Assembly: GCF_001690655.1 (NCBI RefSeq) | Contig: NZ_LZHQ01000030.1 | Location: forward strand, 1-64,000 | DNA: 64,000 bases | Source: Gilliamella sp. Occ3-1 | GTDB lineage: Bacteria > Pseudomonadota > Gammaproteobacteria > Enterobacterales > Orbaceae | Direction: 5' to 3' | In this document: positions 47,165 through 58,974 of the stretch, piece by piece | Layout: each line of letters begins with the position of its first letter | How positions within the stretch are numbered: the first letter of the stretch is position 1 | Made by a program: the position numbers and the translations under genes | The notes under the pieces: model-generated | The model's input: the letters and a program-made list of their open reading frames with translations, nothing else | The model's database searches: none | Told to the model about the DNA's origin: nothing

Positions 47165-47632
47165 TTATCCCTCCATGTTGTTTTTTAATAGTGTTAATAA
47201 CATTTTCATAAATTGTTCTTTATCATCTTGTAATATGGAAAAAAAATCTTTATCTATTTGTTCAACCAAAGGTACAGTTTCATTTGCTTTATTCAATCCT
47301 TTTTGGGTTAATTGAATGGATTTTGCTCGACTATCTTTAATTGAGCAAGAGCGTTTTATATAATTCTTTTTTTCTAAATTCTCTAATATTTGGGAAATTG
47401 TCATCACATCGATATTTGTTTTATTTGATAAAATAACTTGTGTTATTTCGTCTGGCCGCTGTGATAGATAAGCAAGCGTTGCAAGCACTATAAATTGGGG
47501 ATGAGTGATAGACTGTTTTTTCAAGCAATTTTTGATATTCATATGCTAGGACGAATAAGTTTTCATAAAAACAAAACCAATAGATTCAGAATCAGTTCGG
47601 AATTGAGTCAAAAACTTATTGTTCTTTGTCAT
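47165..47632 (-). pseudogene. MarR family regulator with an in-frame TAG
   Basis: The frame from ATG 47632 reads MTKNNKFLTQFRTDSESIGF and VFMKTYSS, then TAG (47546-47548), then HMNIKNCLKKQSITHPQFIV and a normal MarR winged helix (IDVMTISQILENLEKKNYIK, DSRAKSIQLTQKG). At the TAG, relatives often have Trp, so TGG to TAG is likely. The ATG lies three bases after the SRPBCC stop codon with AAGGG seven bases before it, which supports this as the true start. Restart at ATG 47542 would give 125 residues without the first dimerisation helix. Confidence 0.72.
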
Positions 47633-47635
47633 AAT

Positions 47636-48067
47636 TTACCCTTCAACTAAGCCATTTAATTTGTAAGTTTTATCAATAATATCATCTGAAATCTGTTTTA
47701 TAAAATCATAGGATGCTTTCGTATCCATTTTTAGATCTGGTTTTAGAGAAATTTCTGATTTTAATGCATATTGATTATGTGATATTTCCATAATTTGATG
47801 TGAGAAAAACAGTAAACCTATTTCAGGCATATCAAATTGTTCTGTAAATTCTTGCTCATCAATAATCTTTGATAAAGTCACTTTCATTTCTGGTATATTT
47901 TGTAATTTGAAAATACCTTTAGCCCCTGTTTTTAAGTCACCAAATATACGAAAGTCTTCAAGATCAGTTTCCCATAATTTTCTTAAATTAAGCTCAGTAT
48001 AGTATTGCCAAATTTGAGTTGGTTTAGCTTTGGTTGGTAATATGAAAGAAATTGAAATGGTATTCAT
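47636..48067 (-). CDS. SRPBCC (START-like) family protein
   Basis: A 143-residue protein with the SRPBCC ligand-binding fold: the start ISISFILPTKAKPTQIWQYY leading to ELNLRKLWETDLEDFRI, beta strands in the middle, and the long C-terminal helix (ISDDIIDKTYKLNGLVEG). Such proteins bind hydrophobic small molecules. It is the first gene of an operon with the MarR gene, which is translationally coupled. Direct repeats that may be the MarR operator lie upstream. Confidence 0.75.
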   Translation of the reverse strand: MNTISISFILPTKAKPTQIWQYYTELNLRKLWETDLEDFRIFGDLKTGAKGIFKLQNIPEMKVTLSKIIDEQEFTEQFDMPEIGLLFFSHQIMEISHNQYALKSEISLKPDLKMDTKASYDFIKQISDDIIDKTYKLNGLVEG

Positions 48068-48078
48068 AACGTCTCCTT

Positions 48079-48113
48079 TTAATAAGTTTATTTATTGCAA
48101 GTTTACTTATTAA
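48079..48113. promoter_or_regulatory. Candidate MarR operator
   Basis: TTAATAAGT and ACTTATTAA form a perfect inverted repeat with 17 bases between; AAGTTTAYTTATT is also repeated directly. It lies 12 bases before the SRPBCC start, in the place for autoregulation. Confidence 0.45.
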
Positions 48114-48324
48114 TTAAGTAAAGAAAATTCAATTCTTTGATCTGTTGACTTATTACAAGGTTAATTTGATGATCATTTTATTGAATTTTGTAATAACATG
48201 ATTCCAAAATTATTAATAATATAAAATATTTATAGTTGTTTTTAATTAATGCTCTCAATTTAATCGGTAAATGATACAATAGCATCCTAATTTTGTAATA
48301 GTTTATAGTTTAGGAATAAAATTG

Positions 48325-49908
48325 ATGAAAAAAGACATCCACCAACAACGCATATTGATCCTTGATTTTGGTTCTCAAGTTACCCAGTTAATCGCTCGCC
48401 GAATTCGTGAAATTGGTGTGTATTGTGAACTGTGGCCGTGGGATGTATCAGAAGAGAAAATCAAACAATTTAATCCTAAGGGTATTATTTTATCAGGTGG
48501 TCCTGAAAGTACCACCGATGCTAATAGTCCTCGTGCTCCCGAGTATGTTTTTAATGCTGGCGTACCTGTTTTGGGTATTTGTTATGGCATGCAGACTATG
48601 GCAATTCAAGTTGGTAAGGGCGGTCAAGTCACTGGTTCTAACCAACGTGAATTTGGTTATGCTAAAGTGGATCTTGTTGGATCGTCAAAATTAACTGATG
48701 GTATTTTTGATAGCGCAAGTGAACAAGGCGTTAATCAACTTGATGTTTGGATGAGCCACGGTGATAAAGTAACAGCATTGCCTGATAGTTTCACACTGAT
48801 TGGGCGTACTGAAACTTGCTCATTTGCTATTATGGCTAATGACGAAAAACAATTTTATGGCGTTCAATTTCATCCAGAAGTAACTCATACTGTAAAAGGT
48901 TTCGAGTTATTGCAACGTTTTGTGATTGATATTTGTCACTGCGAAAAACTTTGGACACCATCTTCAATTATTACCGATGCTATTGCTAGAATTAAAGAAC
49001 AGGTTGGCAATGACAAAGTATTACTTGGCTTATCAGGAGGGGTTGATTCTTCTGTTACAGCATTGTTATTACACCAAGCTATCGGAGATCAATTAACTTG
49101 TGTATTTGTTGATCATGGTTTGTTACGCTTGAACGAAGCTCAACAAGTTATGGATATGTTTGGTAATAAATTTGGCTTAAATATCATAGCTGTAAATGCT
49201 GAAGACCGCTTTTTAGCTGCACTAAAAGGTGAAGCAGATCCTGAAGCAAAACGTAAAATTATCGGGCGTGAATTTGTTGCTGTATTTGATGAAGAGGCGG
49301 CAAAATTAAAAGATGTAAAATGGTTAGCTCAAGGTACTATCTATCCAGATGTTATTGAATCAGCTGCTGCTGATACTGGCAAAGCCCATGTAATTAAATC
49401 ACACCATAATGTAGGCGGATTACCAGAAGATATGAAAATGGGCTTAGTTGAGCCACTGCGCGAATTATTTAAAGATGAAGTCCGTAAAGTTGGTTTAGAA
49501 CTTGGTTTACCTTATGACATGCTTTACCGTCATCCATTCCCTGGTCCAGGTCTTGGCGTACGTGTACTTGGTGAGGTTAAAAAAGAGTATTGCGACTTGT
49601 TACGTCAAGCTGATGCTATTTTTATTGAAGAACTTTATAAAGCTGATCTATACCACAAAGTAAGTCAAGCCTTTACTGTGTTCTTACCTGTTCGTTCAGT
49701 AGGTGTAATGGGGGATGGTCGTAAATATGATTGGGTTGTATCCTTGCGTGCAGTTGAAACCATCGACTTTATGACGGCTCATTGGGCTCAGTTACCTTAT
49801 GACTTCCTAGGACGAGTTTCAAATCGAATTATCAACGAAGTCAATGGTATTTCTCGTGTCGTATATGATATAAGCGGAAAACCACCAGCTACTATAGAGT
49901 GGGAGTAG
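48325..49908 (+). CDS. guaA: GMP synthase (glutamine-hydrolysing)
   Basis: GuaA converts XMP to GMP. ATG 48325 gives [20 protein letters not shown], the usual start; AGGAA stands upstream. The 527-residue protein has a class I amidotransferase domain (GICYGMQTM with the nucleophile Cys, FHPEVTHT), the PP-loop [20 protein letters not shown], and the C-terminal dimerisation domain ending PPATIEWE. guaB, the usual partner, is absent upstream. A terminator follows. Confidence 0.97.
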   Translation: MKKDIHQQRILILDFGSQVTQLIARRIREIGVYCELWPWDVSEEKIKQFNPKGIILSGGPESTTDANSPRAPEYVFNAGVPVLGICYGMQTMAIQVGKGGQVTGSNQREFGYAKVDLVGSSKLTDGIFDSASEQGVNQLDVWMSHGDKVTALPDSFTLIGRTETCSFAIMANDEKQFYGVQFHPEVTHTVKGFELLQRFVIDICHCEKLWTPSSIITDAIARIKEQVGNDKVLLGLSGGVDSSVTALLLHQAIGDQLTCVFVDHGLLRLNEAQQVMDMFGNKFGLNIIAVNAEDRFLAALKGEADPEAKRKIIGREFVAVFDEEAAKLKDVKWLAQGTIYPDVIESAAADTGKAHVIKSHHNVGGLPEDMKMGLVEPLRELFKDEVRKVGLELGLPYDMLYRHPFPGPGLGVRVLGEVKKEYCDLLRQADAIFIEELYKADLYHKVSQAFTVFLPVRSVGVMGDGRKYDWVVSLRAVETIDFMTAHWAQLPYDFLGRVSNRIINEVNGISRVVYDISGKPPATIEWE

Positions 49909-49940
49909 ATAACTATTCTTAAAATATAGTTTATAAATTA

Positions 49941-49967
49941 AAAAACAGCATCAAAAAAGCTGTTTTT
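49941..49967 (+). terminator. Terminator after guaA
   Basis: AAAAACAGC pairs with GCTGTTTTT around a 9-base A-rich loop, followed by ATTTTAT, 32 bases after the stop codon. Confidence 0.8.
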
Positions 49968-50413
49968 ATTTTATAAATACTAGAAAACTCCAACAATCTA
50001 ATTAACTATCAAATATAGTTGTAAAAAATATTTAGGAGTTTATACCGTTTAGTGATTAATTTGGGCATAGCAGTATCTAATTGTGATTTAGTGAGATGTC
50101 GGTTGATGATTAATTTTTTCCGTTTTTAGAGCAATTGCTTGAATACATCATGTGATTTTTCCCTGTAGGTAAGGTTTTCCAGTAACTTCAGTCATTACCA
50201 TCTCGTATTTTTAGTAGATAACCATGATATTTAGCCGGCTTGTTTAGGTGTTGGTGGTCTGTTATTTTTTGTATTCAAATCCTCTTTAACTTTTATCATA
50301 GAAAATTTTCTACTTTTTGCTGTACAATTTTAGGAAATAATTATAGAAGCTTGCTTGGATATTATAGCAAAATCACAATTTTCTTTTATCCTCAAAATCC
50401 AATCACAATAAAA
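49968..50413. other. 446-bp region without a recognised gene
   Basis: No frame of convincing composition is found. Its GC content in 50090-50260 is higher than the flanks, and the minus strand there reads like broken coding DNA (for example WLLKIRDGND and KTEKINHQPTS in different frames), so it may be the relic of a gene or IS. I cannot name it. Confidence 0.3.
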
Positions 50414-51355
50414 TTAATAATTCTTTAATAATCTTACAATCTCTTTAATATCATTCGGAGTTGTTTGGCAACAACCGCCAATTAATTTTGCGCCTAATTT
50501 AGTCCAAGTTGGTAGTTGATTTTTGAAGGTGCAATCATGTAGATGGTTTTTGTGCCACTGTTTGGTTGTTGGATCATATTGTTCACCTGAATTTGGATAA
50601 ACAATTAATGGTTTGGTTGTAAGCTTATTTAGTACCTCTAATGCTGGAGTAACACTTTCTAAAGCTATGCAGTTAATACCAAGGCTTACAATTTGATCAA
50701 AGTTTTTTAAATAATCCATTACTTGTGATAATGGTGTACCATCGCTAAGATGCTGGGTATCTTTTAATGTAAACGAAAACCATGTATTAATAGTTGGAAA
50801 CTGCTGTATCAATTTAACTAACGCTTTAATTTCAGCAAAAGAAGGTAAAGTTTCACAAGCAAGGATATCAACTTGGGCATCAATCAAGGCTTGAATGCGA
50901 TCACGGTGAAAATCAATAAATTCAGCTTCAGTTAGTTGATAGTCGCCAGTATATTCTGACCCATTAGCAAGATATGCACCATAGGGACCAACTGACCCAG
51001 CAATCAGTAACATTTTATTTTGCTTTGTTTCATTCAAATACTGCTGTTTAGCTTGTTGTGCGAGTTCAACGCTTTTTTTAATTAATTTGATAGATTTATC
51101 AAACGTAATTGCTTTCTTTTCAAACCCTAAGGGGGTAGCTTGATAGCTGGCGGTGATAGCACAATCGGCCCCAGCTTTAAAATAGTCATAGTGAACTTGG
51201 TAGATTAGTTCGGGTTTTTCGATTAACACTTTTGCCGACCATAAACTATCATTAAGATCATATCCCCGACGCTGCAGTTCGCTCGCTAGTGCTCCATCGA
51301 TAATAATGTAATTTTTTTGCTTTAATAATACGATAATTGGATTATAACTTGTCAT
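50414..51355 (-). CDS. mmuM: Homocysteine S-methyltransferase MmuM
   Basis: MmuM uses S-methylmethionine to methylate homocysteine to methionine. The 313-residue barrel has zinc-binding cysteines in [10 protein letters not shown] and [13 protein letters not shown], plus [17 protein letters not shown] at the start and AITASYQAT. It overlaps the end of mmuP by 14 bases, so the two are translated together, matching the E. coli mmuPM operon. Confidence 0.95.
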   Translation of the reverse strand: MTSYNPIIVLLKQKNYIIIDGALASELQRRGYDLNDSLWSAKVLIEKPELIYQVHYDYFKAGADCAITASYQATPLGFEKKAITFDKSIKLIKKSVELAQQAKQQYLNETKQNKMLLIAGSVGPYGAYLANGSEYTGDYQLTEAEFIDFHRDRIQALIDAQVDILACETLPSFAEIKALVKLIQQFPTINTWFSFTLKDTQHLSDGTPLSQVMDYLKNFDQIVSLGINCIALESVTPALEVLNKLTTKPLIVYPNSGEQYDPTTKQWHKNHLHDCTFKNQLPTWTKLGAKLIGGCCQTTPNDIKEIVRLLKNY

Positions 51356-52745
51356 TTTTTACTGCTCGTTTTTGATAAGATTGGGTAAAGTGATGCACAA
51401 TAAAACAGACAATTACAAAAGGAATACCGCAATAAAGCGCAATGCGTTGTTCTGGATCGAATGCTAAACCAATGCAAGCAATCAAACACAGAATAAACCC
51501 TAAAATTGGCACAAAAGGGTAAAATGGTGCTTTATATTTTAAGGTATTTTTTTGATTTTCAGATAGTTGCTTTCTAAAAAAGTAATGTGAAATGCAAATA
51601 CTTAACCAAACTGCCACCACGGCGAAGCCAGAAATAGCGGTTAATGCTACAAATACAGTATCAGGAGCTATCACGCTTGAAAATAACGCTAACAATCCGC
51701 CAAGCATACTCATTGCAATAGCGATCATTGGAATACCTTTATTGGTTAATTTAGCAAAGCACTTTGGTAGTGTACCTTGATTAGACAACGACCACATCAT
51801 ACGCCCAGAGGCATAAAGTCCTGAATTAGCGGCTGATAAAATAGCGGTTACAATAACAAAATTAAATATATCAGCAGCATATGGAATACCGATATTTTCA
51901 AATACCATTACAAATGGACTAGTAATAACGCCAGCTTGATCCATAGGTAGTAGAGCGGCTAACACTATAATTGTTCCAATAAAAAAGAGAATCAATCTTA
52001 AAATAGTTGTTTTAATGGCAAGTGGAATCGATTTTTCAGGATTATGGGTTTCGCCCGCAGCAATACCAATTAACTCCGTACCAGAAAAGGCAAAATTAAC
52101 TGAAACCATCGTCATGATAATTGGTGTTATACCATTAGGAAACCAGCCATTATCGGTAATATTGTGTAAAAAAGGTGCTGGCATGTCATTTTTGATAGGA
52201 ACAAAACCAAAGATAGCAGCAGTTCCAGCAACAATAAAAATAATAATAGTGATGACTTTAATGATTGAAAACCAAAATTCACTTTCGGCAAAGAATTGAG
52301 CGGTTATAATGTTTAATGCAAAGATTACGATACAAAAAATTAAACACCAAATCCAGACCGAAACAGTAGGGAACCAATACTGCATACTTAAGCCAGCTGC
52401 GGTTAGACTTGAACCAAGTGCCACTGTCCAAGTTAACCAATACAGCCAAGCAACGGTATAACCAGTGCTAGGACTAATAAAGCGAGAAGCATAAGTGTGA
52501 AATGCACCCGTTTCAGGCATAGCGACAGCCAGTTCGCCTAGGCACAACATCACTAAATAAACAACTAATGCACCAATTAAATAAGCAATAATAGCGCCAA
52601 TAGCCCCAGCAGTAGCAATAATATAACCAGTATTAAAAAATAAACCTGTGCCAATAACGCCACCCAGTGATAACATAATTAAATGACGGGTTTTCATGGT
52701 TCTTTTAAATTGGTTTTCTGTTGTGGATGATGAATTTGTATTCAT
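51342..52745 (-). CDS. mmuP: S-methylmethionine permease MmuP-like
   Basis: An APC-superfamily amino acid permease with 12 membrane helices in 467 residues. The start [20 protein letters not shown] is typical of the family, and [20 protein letters not shown] and [20 protein letters not shown] are further conserved loops. The substrate is inferred from the overlapping mmuM; sequence alone would only say basic/neutral amino acid permease. Confidence 0.88.
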   Translation of the reverse strand: MNTNSSSTTENQFKRTMKTRHLIMLSLGGVIGTGLFFNTGYIIATAGAIGAIIAYLIGALVVYLVMLCLGELAVAMPETGAFHTYASRFISPSTGYTVAWLYWLTWTVALGSSLTAAGLSMQYWFPTVSVWIWCLIFCIVIFALNIITAQFFAESEFWFSIIKVITIIIFIVAGTAAIFGFVPIKNDMPAPFLHNITDNGWFPNGITPIIMTMVSVNFAFSGTELIGIAAGETHNPEKSIPLAIKTTILRLILFFIGTIIVLAALLPMDQAGVITSPFVMVFENIGIPYAADIFNFVIVTAILSAANSGLYASGRMMWSLSNQGTLPKCFAKLTNKGIPMIAIAMSMLGGLLALFSSVIAPDTVFVALTAISGFAVVAVWLSICISHYFFRKQLSENQKNTLKYKAPFYPFVPILGFILCLIACIGLAFDPEQRIALYCGIPFVIVCFIVHHFTQSYQKRAVKNDKL

Positions 52746-52834
52746 AAATTTTTTTGCTTAAGTTAAAAATAATAAAATTCCGCCAAAATTAGTGGCGGAA
52801 CTAAATAGGTTAGTTTGAATAATAAATTAGCTAA

Positions 52835-54118
52835 TTATAATTGTTCAAAGAATTCTTCTTTTGTTACTTTTTTACCATTTACGTTAACTTCATCACTATC
52901 TTTGGTTAGGCTTATATCAGAATAGATACCTTTGGTTTCACCATTGCTTGAAGTCAAAAATTGGAAATTACTTATGAAAAAGGCTGACATCATTTGTAGG
53001 TTTTGGTTTGCTTTAGCAATTTGTTCAGGTGTTATCTCACTAGAGTTAGGGTTTTCGATTTGTGTGGACATATGAGCTAATACGTCAAATGGTGCTTCAA
53101 GTTTTAATTTTAATGTGTTGATTTTGTCATAATCAGCCTCATCAATAGCTGTAGTACCAATATCGGACATATCAAACATTAAGTTAAGATTAATATCGCC
53201 TGCAGGATTGTGCCAATTCAATTTATTTAATGAAAAATTAATATAGTGCTTTTGTTCTGTATCATCTGAGTCAGGATAACCTATTCCCAATTGATTAGTG
53301 AATAGATGCTTATCAAGTCCCTTAAAATCAATATCTATCGAGCCATTACCCAAATTTTGTTGACCATAAATAATTGAGTCAACACTACTTAAAAATGAAC
53401 CATCGATAGTGTTGGTGACGTCATTTAAGATGTTTTTTTGGTCCATAACGAGTTTATTAATAACAACTGAAACAGATTTTGACTTAAAAGATGTAGGATA
53501 GGTAAATGAAATTTTATCAACTTCAACTTTAGTTGAAATATCAGAACCAGTAGTATGGCTATTTATTGTATAATGCCCCTCACCAAGCTCCAATATACCA
53601 TCAAAGGCTGGAATTTCGTCTTGAGTAGCTTTTATCGCTTTGCTTGCTAATTTTACGGTGATATATTCGCCATAACTTACACCTGCATGTCCGGTAATAA
53701 AAGGCTGATTGCCAGCTAGTTTCCAAAGTATCGGATTATTTTGTTGACTCATTTCGTATTCTAACCAAGCCATTTGTGGCGCAAAACTTCCTTTGGCGAG
53801 CGAGGCTATAGGGAAAGGACCATGATGAATGGTAATATCATCATCAAATACGGTTTTTGGTTGCGCATCTTCACCTATAGCGTTTTGAAGTGACGCTGTA
53901 ACGGTTAAATGCAATTTAGTTGAAAAGATATTTTTTTCATAATTACTCTTTATAATATTAAACTTAAAATCGTCTTGAGTTTGATTAATTTTGTTTGTAA
54001 TTTGTATCAATTGGTTATCGATATTATTTTCGATCATGTTGCCGGTGTACCATGACGTACCTACATATGCCATTCCTAATACGGCAACTATTCCTATAGC
54101 AAGTGTGTTTTTTTTCAT
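52835..54118 (-). CDS. YdgA family protein (DUF945)
   Basis: A 427-residue protein with an N-terminal signal/anchor helix (LAIGIVAVLGMAYVGTSWYT) followed by a beta-rich periplasmic part. The early region (ENNIDNQLIQITNKINQTQD) and the motif HGPFPIASL are characteristic of DUF945/YdgA proteins. The function of the family is unknown; E. coli has YdgA and YihF. It follows mfd in the same direction by 36 bases, without a clear joint role. Confidence 0.82.
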   Translation of the reverse strand: MKKNTLAIGIVAVLGMAYVGTSWYTGNMIENNIDNQLIQITNKINQTQDDFKFNIIKSNYEKNIFSTKLHLTVTASLQNAIGEDAQPKTVFDDDITIHHGPFPIASLAKGSFAPQMAWLEYEMSQQNNPILWKLAGNQPFITGHAGVSYGEYITVKLASKAIKATQDEIPAFDGILELGEGHYTINSHTTGSDISTKVEVDKISFTYPTSFKSKSVSVVINKLVMDQKNILNDVTNTIDGSFLSSVDSIIYGQQNLGNGSIDIDFKGLDKHLFTNQLGIGYPDSDDTEQKHYINFSLNKLNWHNPAGDINLNLMFDMSDIGTTAIDEADYDKINTLKLKLEAPFDVLAHMSTQIENPNSSEITPEQIAKANQNLQMMSAFFISNFQFLTSSNGETKGIYSDISLTKDSDEVNVNGKKVTKEEFFEQL

Positions 54119-54154
54119 TATAGTTCTCTTAGTTATTTGTTCTATTTTAGATTA

Positions 54155-57100
54155 TCATTCTTGATGATTTGTAAAGTCAGACAACAAATTTTTGATATAT
54201 TCAATACGATCGATTCGTTGCAATTCTGATTTTTGTAATTTTAATCGATTTGAACTTTCTAAGCGATAATTTTTTGGTTCTTTTTGAATTATTTCAATTA
54301 AGTAATCGACTGACACCTTATTATTACTACCAAATTCAATATAACCGCCTTTTTCACCAAACTCGATCTTAGTAATGCCTAATTGGATTGCGTGATAACG
54401 GATTTTTGTGGTTTCTAGTAAAAAAAGCACTGCATCGGGCAATTTACCAAAACGATCTCGCATTTCAACTTGAATATCGGTGAGTTCGATAAGATCGGTG
54501 ATACTCGCAATACGTTTATATAGTGATAAACGTGTATTAACATCGGGAATAAAATCATCAGGAATAAGTGTTGGTAAGCGTAACTCAATTTCTGTTTGTT
54601 GATTATTGAGTAATGATTCAAGTGTTGGCTCTTTGCCTTCTTTTAGTGATTTGACGGCCTCATCAAGTAGCTCAATATAAAGGTTAAAGCCAATCGTCTC
54701 TATTTGACCGCTTTGATCGCTGCCTAATAACTCACCAGCACCTCGAATTTCAAGATCGTGTGTGGCTAGAGCAAAACCTGCTCCTAAATCTTCAAGTGAG
54801 GCAATTGCTTCTAGGCGTTTTTTGGCATCTTTAGTGAGTAATTTAGGATGTGGGGTTAATAGATAAGCGTAAGCCTGATGATAAGAACGTCCAACTCGTC
54901 CTCTGAGCTGATGTAACTGGGCTAAACCAAATTTATCGGCACGATCAATGATAATGGTATTGGCATTAGGAATGTCGATACCAGTTTCAACAATGGTTGT
55001 ACAAACAAGTATGTGAAAACGTTGATGATGAAAGTCATTCATTACGCGCTCTAAGTCGCGTTCATGCATTTGCCCATGACCAATGGTAATTCGAGCTTCG
55101 GGCACCAGCTCTGCCAGTTTTTCGCTTACTTTTTCGATATCAGAAATATCATTGTGTAAGTAATAAATCTGACCACCACGTAAAATTTCACGCAAAATAG
55201 CTTCTCTAATCACGAGATCATCATATTCTCTAACAAAGGTTTTCACTGCTAATCGGCGAGCTGGAGGGGTCGCAATAATAGAGAGATCGCGCATACCACT
55301 CATTGCCATGTTGAGGGTTCTTGGAATTGGCGTTGCGGTTAGTGTTAGAATATCAATGTTTGCTCGCATTGCTTTAATTCGTTCTTTTTGGCGGACGCCA
55401 AAACGATGTTCTTCATCAACAATCAACAAGCCTAAATCTTTCCATTTGATATCTTCTTGTAACAATTTATGTGTGCCAATTACAATATCAATTTTGCCTT
55501 CACCAAGAGCTTCTATAATACTTTTTTGTTGTTTGGCGGTTTTGAATCGAGACAGGCTTTCTATGCGAATTGGCCAGTTTGCAAAGCGATTACAAAAGCT
55601 TTCGTAATGTTGTTCTGCAAGTAAAGTTGTAGGAACTAAAACTGCTGTTTGTTTATGATTAATAACGGCTAAAAAAGCAGCGCGGATCGCTACTTCTGTT
55701 TTACCAAATCCAACATCACCACAGACTAATCTATCCATGGCATAAGGAGAGCACATATCGCCAATTACTGCTCCAATAGCATTTTGTTGATCATCAGTTT
55801 CTTGATAAGGAAACCCTTGGCAAAATAGTTCATACTGCTCTCGGTCTTGTTTAAATTCAAACCCAGGTTTACTTTCACGTTCAGCGTAAATATCGAGTAA
55901 TTCAGCAGCAACATCTCGTACTTTTTCGGCCGCTTTTTGCCGTGCTTTACTCCAAGCATCAGTACCTAATTTATTCAATGGTGCGTTTTCTTCATCGCCA
56001 CCAGAATAACGGCTAATTAGATTTAATGATGAAACAGGAACATAAAGCTTGGTGTCATTGGCATATAATAGAATAAGATATTCAGCCGTAATCCCCCCTG
56101 TTTCTAATGTGGTAAGTCCTGCATATCGACCAACGCCATGTTCTAAATGGACAACGGGTTTGCCGGGTGTTAGCTCAGCTAAACTACGAATAAGTGAATC
56201 AGTATTGATAGCTTGTTTATTTTCTTTTTTGCGACGAACTAATCGCCGTCCTAATAGCTCATTTTCAGTAATAAAGGCAAAATTATCTTGCTGATTGATA
56301 AAGCCTTGTTCACTAGCTCCAACAATTAAATAAAATCGGCTATCACTATTTTTTCGTTCATCAAGTAAATCGATAGTAGTGGGATGAATACGAATTCGTC
56401 CAAGAATTTCTTGTAAAGCCTCTTTGCGTCCTTCTGATTCAACCGAAAAGATGATTGTTCCTGCAAAATTTTCAACAAATTTTTGAAATTGCAAATAAGG
56501 ATCTTTTTGTTGGATCTCAATAGCAATATTAGGTAATGCTACATAAGGCAAATTAACGTTTTTATTTGATTCTGTCGTTATTGCATGCGATAAAACCATT
56601 CTTGGGTAGTTTTTGAAATTGGCAAAAATCTCGTCAGTTTTAGACCAAATAACATTTGGTGCAAGTAATGGTCGCATAGGATCGACTTTGCGGCTTTCAT
56701 AACGTTGGGTAATATCTTGCCAATATTTATTAGCATATTGCTCAATATTAACTGTATTGATAATTAAGCTATTTGCTAAAAAATAAGAGAATAGAGGTGT
56801 TAAAGGTTCGTTAAAAAACAGTGCTTGCCAATATTCAATACCGGTTGGCAAAATATTTTTACTAACTTGTTGATAGATGCTTTCTGAGTCTAATCTAACC
56901 TCAAATTGTTCTCGCCATTGACTACGAAACAACTCAATAGCTGTTTTATCAAAAGGAAACTCATGGGCTGGTAGCAATTGTATTTCAGCAATTTCATCAA
57001 AGGTACGTTGAGTTTCGACATCAAAAGTACGGATACTGTCGATTTCATCATCAAAGAAATCGATGCGATAAGGCTTATCACTGCCCATGGGGTAGATATC

Positions 57101-57613
57101 AAAAAGCGCTCCACGAGTAGCATATTCGCCATGCTCCATAACTTGGCTGACTGAACGATAGCCAGCATTTTCAAGTTTAAGACGTAAATGTTCTCGGTTA
57201 ATTTGTAAGCCTTTTTTCATCATAAAAACATGTCCATCCAAATAACTTTGTGGACAGACTTTTTGCATTAAGGTATTAATGGGTAAAATTAACGCCCCTT
57301 TGGTTAAATGTCCAAGATGATAAAGGCAAGATAAGCGTTCTGATACGATATCTTGATGAGGAGAAAAACTGTCATAAGGCAATGTTTCCCAATCTGGAAA
57401 GATAATAGAAGGGAAGGATGTAAACTGCTTTAGTTCTTCATGAATGCGCGAGGTTTGTTGCATATCATCAGTGACAATCACAACTATACCTTCATGTACA
57501 TCTATAGCTTGAGCGCAAAATTGTGATAAGGAAGAGCCAACTAGCTGCCCAATTTGCTTTACTTCTCCTGATTTTTGAGGAATTAAGTTTGAAATATTAA
57601 CTGTTTTAGACAT
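54155..57613 (-). CDS. mfd: Transcription-repair coupling factor Mfd
   Basis: Mfd removes stalled RNA polymerase and recruits UvrA. The 1152-residue protein has the UvrB-like N-terminal part (GEYATRGALFDIYPMGSD), the RNA polymerase interaction domain (PVVHLEHGVGRYAGL), helicase motifs (CGDVGFGKTEVAIRAAF; VDEEHRFGVRQKERIK; GLAQLHQLRGRVGRS) and a C-terminal TRCF domain. Length is close to the E. coli protein (1148). It is divergent from lolC. Confidence 0.97.
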   Translation of the reverse strand: MSKTVNISNLIPQKSGEVKQIGQLVGSSLSQFCAQAIDVHEGIVVIVTDDMQQTSRIHEELKQFTSFPSIIFPDWETLPYDSFSPHQDIVSERLSCLYHLGHLTKGALILPINTLMQKVCPQSYLDGHVFMMKKGLQINREHLRLKLENAGYRSVSQVMEHGEYATRGALFDIYPMGSDKPYRIDFFDDEIDSIRTFDVETQRTFDEIAEIQLLPAHEFPFDKTAIELFRSQWREQFEVRLDSESIYQQVSKNILPTGIEYWQALFFNEPLTPLFSYFLANSLIINTVNIEQYANKYWQDITQRYESRKVDPMRPLLAPNVIWSKTDEIFANFKNYPRMVLSHAITTESNKNVNLPYVALPNIAIEIQQKDPYLQFQKFVENFAGTIIFSVESEGRKEALQEILGRIRIHPTTIDLLDERKNSDSRFYLIVGASEQGFINQQDNFAFITENELLGRRLVRRKKENKQAINTDSLIRSLAELTPGKPVVHLEHGVGRYAGLTTLETGGITAEYLILLYANDTKLYVPVSSLNLISRYSGGDEENAPLNKLGTDAWSKARQKAAEKVRDVAAELLDIYAERESKPGFEFKQDREQYELFCQGFPYQETDDQQNAIGAVIGDMCSPYAMDRLVCGDVGFGKTEVAIRAAFLAVINHKQTAVLVPTTLLAEQHYESFCNRFANWPIRIESLSRFKTAKQQKSIIEALGEGKIDIVIGTHKLLQEDIKWKDLGLLIVDEEHRFGVRQKERIKAMRANIDILTLTATPIPRTLNMAMSGMRDLSIIATPPARRLAVKTFVREYDDLVIREAILREILRGGQIYYLHNDISDIEKVSEKLAELVPEARITIGHGQMHERDLERVMNDFHHQRFHILVCTTIVETGIDIPNANTIIIDRADKFGLAQLHQLRGRVGRSYHQAYAYLLTPHPKLLTKDAKKRLEAIASLEDLGAGFALATHDLEIRGAGELLGSDQSGQIETIGFNLYIELLDEAVKSLKEGKEPTLESLLNNQQTEIELRLPTLIPDDFIPDVNTRLSLYKRIASITDLIELTDIQVEMRDRFGKLPDAVLFLLETTKIRYHAIQLGITKIEFGEKGGYIEFGSNNKVSVDYLIEIIQKEPKNYRLESSNRLKLQKSELQRIDRIEYIKNLLSDFTNHQE

Positions 57614-57762
57614 GATGAGTTCGTTGATGTAGCTGAAAATTTATTGTCAGATTATAACGTAAGTATGAGGTTGTTTTCTATAACTGTTTAATCCTGTATG
57701 ATAAGCACCTTGCATTTAACTAGCAAAACTTTGTAAAAAAGTTTCAGGTAATATATACGTTT

Positions 57763-58974
57763 ATGTCAAGAATATTTCGTCCATTAGTATTTTTTATTGG
57801 TTTGCGCTATGTATACGGGCAAAAAACGGATGGGTTTGGTCGCTTTGCATCATGGTTGTCGATGATTGGGATTATGTTAGGTTCAATTGGTCTAATTGTG
57901 GTCTTATCAGTCATGAACGGCCTTGAAGATCAGATGCAAAGTAGTATTTTAAAGTTTTTACCTCAAGCCCAGATCACAACACCACAAGGTAGGATAGATC
58001 CTAAGGTCATTACTCGTGAGCAATTTAATCAGATTCAAGGTGTTAATCGTATTAGTTCTTTGGTGTCGAGTGATGTGGTTTTGCAAAGTGAGCAAAGTAT
58101 CACTGTAAGCACACTAATGGGCATTAATCCAGAAGATGATGATCCTATTAATGATTATATTTATAGTGGATCGCTCTTAGATCTTCAAGCAGGGCAGTAC
58201 AATGTTATCATAGGGCAAACGTTAGCTAATCAATTAGGTGTAACCGTTGGCGATAAAATACGTTTAATGGTAACAGATGCAAGTCAAATTACCCCAGTTG
58301 GGCGTATACCTTCCCAACGTTTATTTAATATTGTAGGACTGTTTACGGTTAACCACGATATCAATCAAACGCTTATTTATGTCAATCAATCTGACGCTAA
58401 AAACTTATTACGTTATCCTCCTAATATGATTAGCAGTTGGCGTCTATTTTTAGATAAACCACTGGATATTGCCTCGATAACTAACACCCCATTACCTCAA
58501 GGATTAGTATTTAAAGATTGGCGAGCTAAACGAGGTGAATTATTTCAAGCCATTAAAATGGAAAAAAATGTCATGGGATTACTCATTAGTCTGATTGTGA
58601 TTGTTGCGGCTTTTAACATTATTACTTCATTAAGCTTGTTGGTGATGGAAAAGCAAGGCGAAGTCGCTATTTTAAAAACACAAGGTCTGTCTCGCTTTAA
58701 AATTATGTTAATTTTTATTATTCAAGGTGCAAGTTCAGGAATAATTGGCACGTTATTAGGTAGCGCCTTAGGACTGTTACTTGCTATTAACTTAAACGAA
58801 ATCATGCAATTGTTAGGTTTATCTTTAGCTGGTATCTTGCTACCTTCATTGGTTGAACCATCGCAAATTATTTTAATTATTATTGGATTGCTTATGTTAT
58901 CGCTAATTTCAACTCTTTATCCTGCATATCGTGCAGCTAATATTCAACCTGCCGAGGCTTTACGTTATGAATAA
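57763..58974 (+). CDS. lolC: Lipoprotein-releasing permease LolC
   Basis: Inner-membrane part of the LolCDE complex that releases outer-membrane lipoproteins to LolA. The 403-residue protein has one N-terminal helix ([20 protein letters not shown]), a large periplasmic MacB-like domain, and three C-terminal helices with [20 protein letters not shown] and LKTQGLSR, the cytoplasmic coupling loop. LolC and LolE are similar; the order C-D-E decides. lolD overlaps its end. Confidence 0.93.
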   Translation: MSRIFRPLVFFIGLRYVYGQKTDGFGRFASWLSMIGIMLGSIGLIVVLSVMNGLEDQMQSSILKFLPQAQITTPQGRIDPKVITREQFNQIQGVNRISSLVSSDVVLQSEQSITVSTLMGINPEDDDPINDYIYSGSLLDLQAGQYNVIIGQTLANQLGVTVGDKIRLMVTDASQITPVGRIPSQRLFNIVGLFTVNHDINQTLIYVNQSDAKNLLRYPPNMISSWRLFLDKPLDIASITNTPLPQGLVFKDWRAKRGELFQAIKMEKNVMGLLISLIVIVAAFNIITSLSLLVMEKQGEVAILKTQGLSRFKIMLIFIIQGASSGIIGTLLGSALGLLLAINLNEIMQLLGLSLAGILLPSLVEPSQIILIIIGLLMLSLISTLYPAYRAANIQPAEALRYE

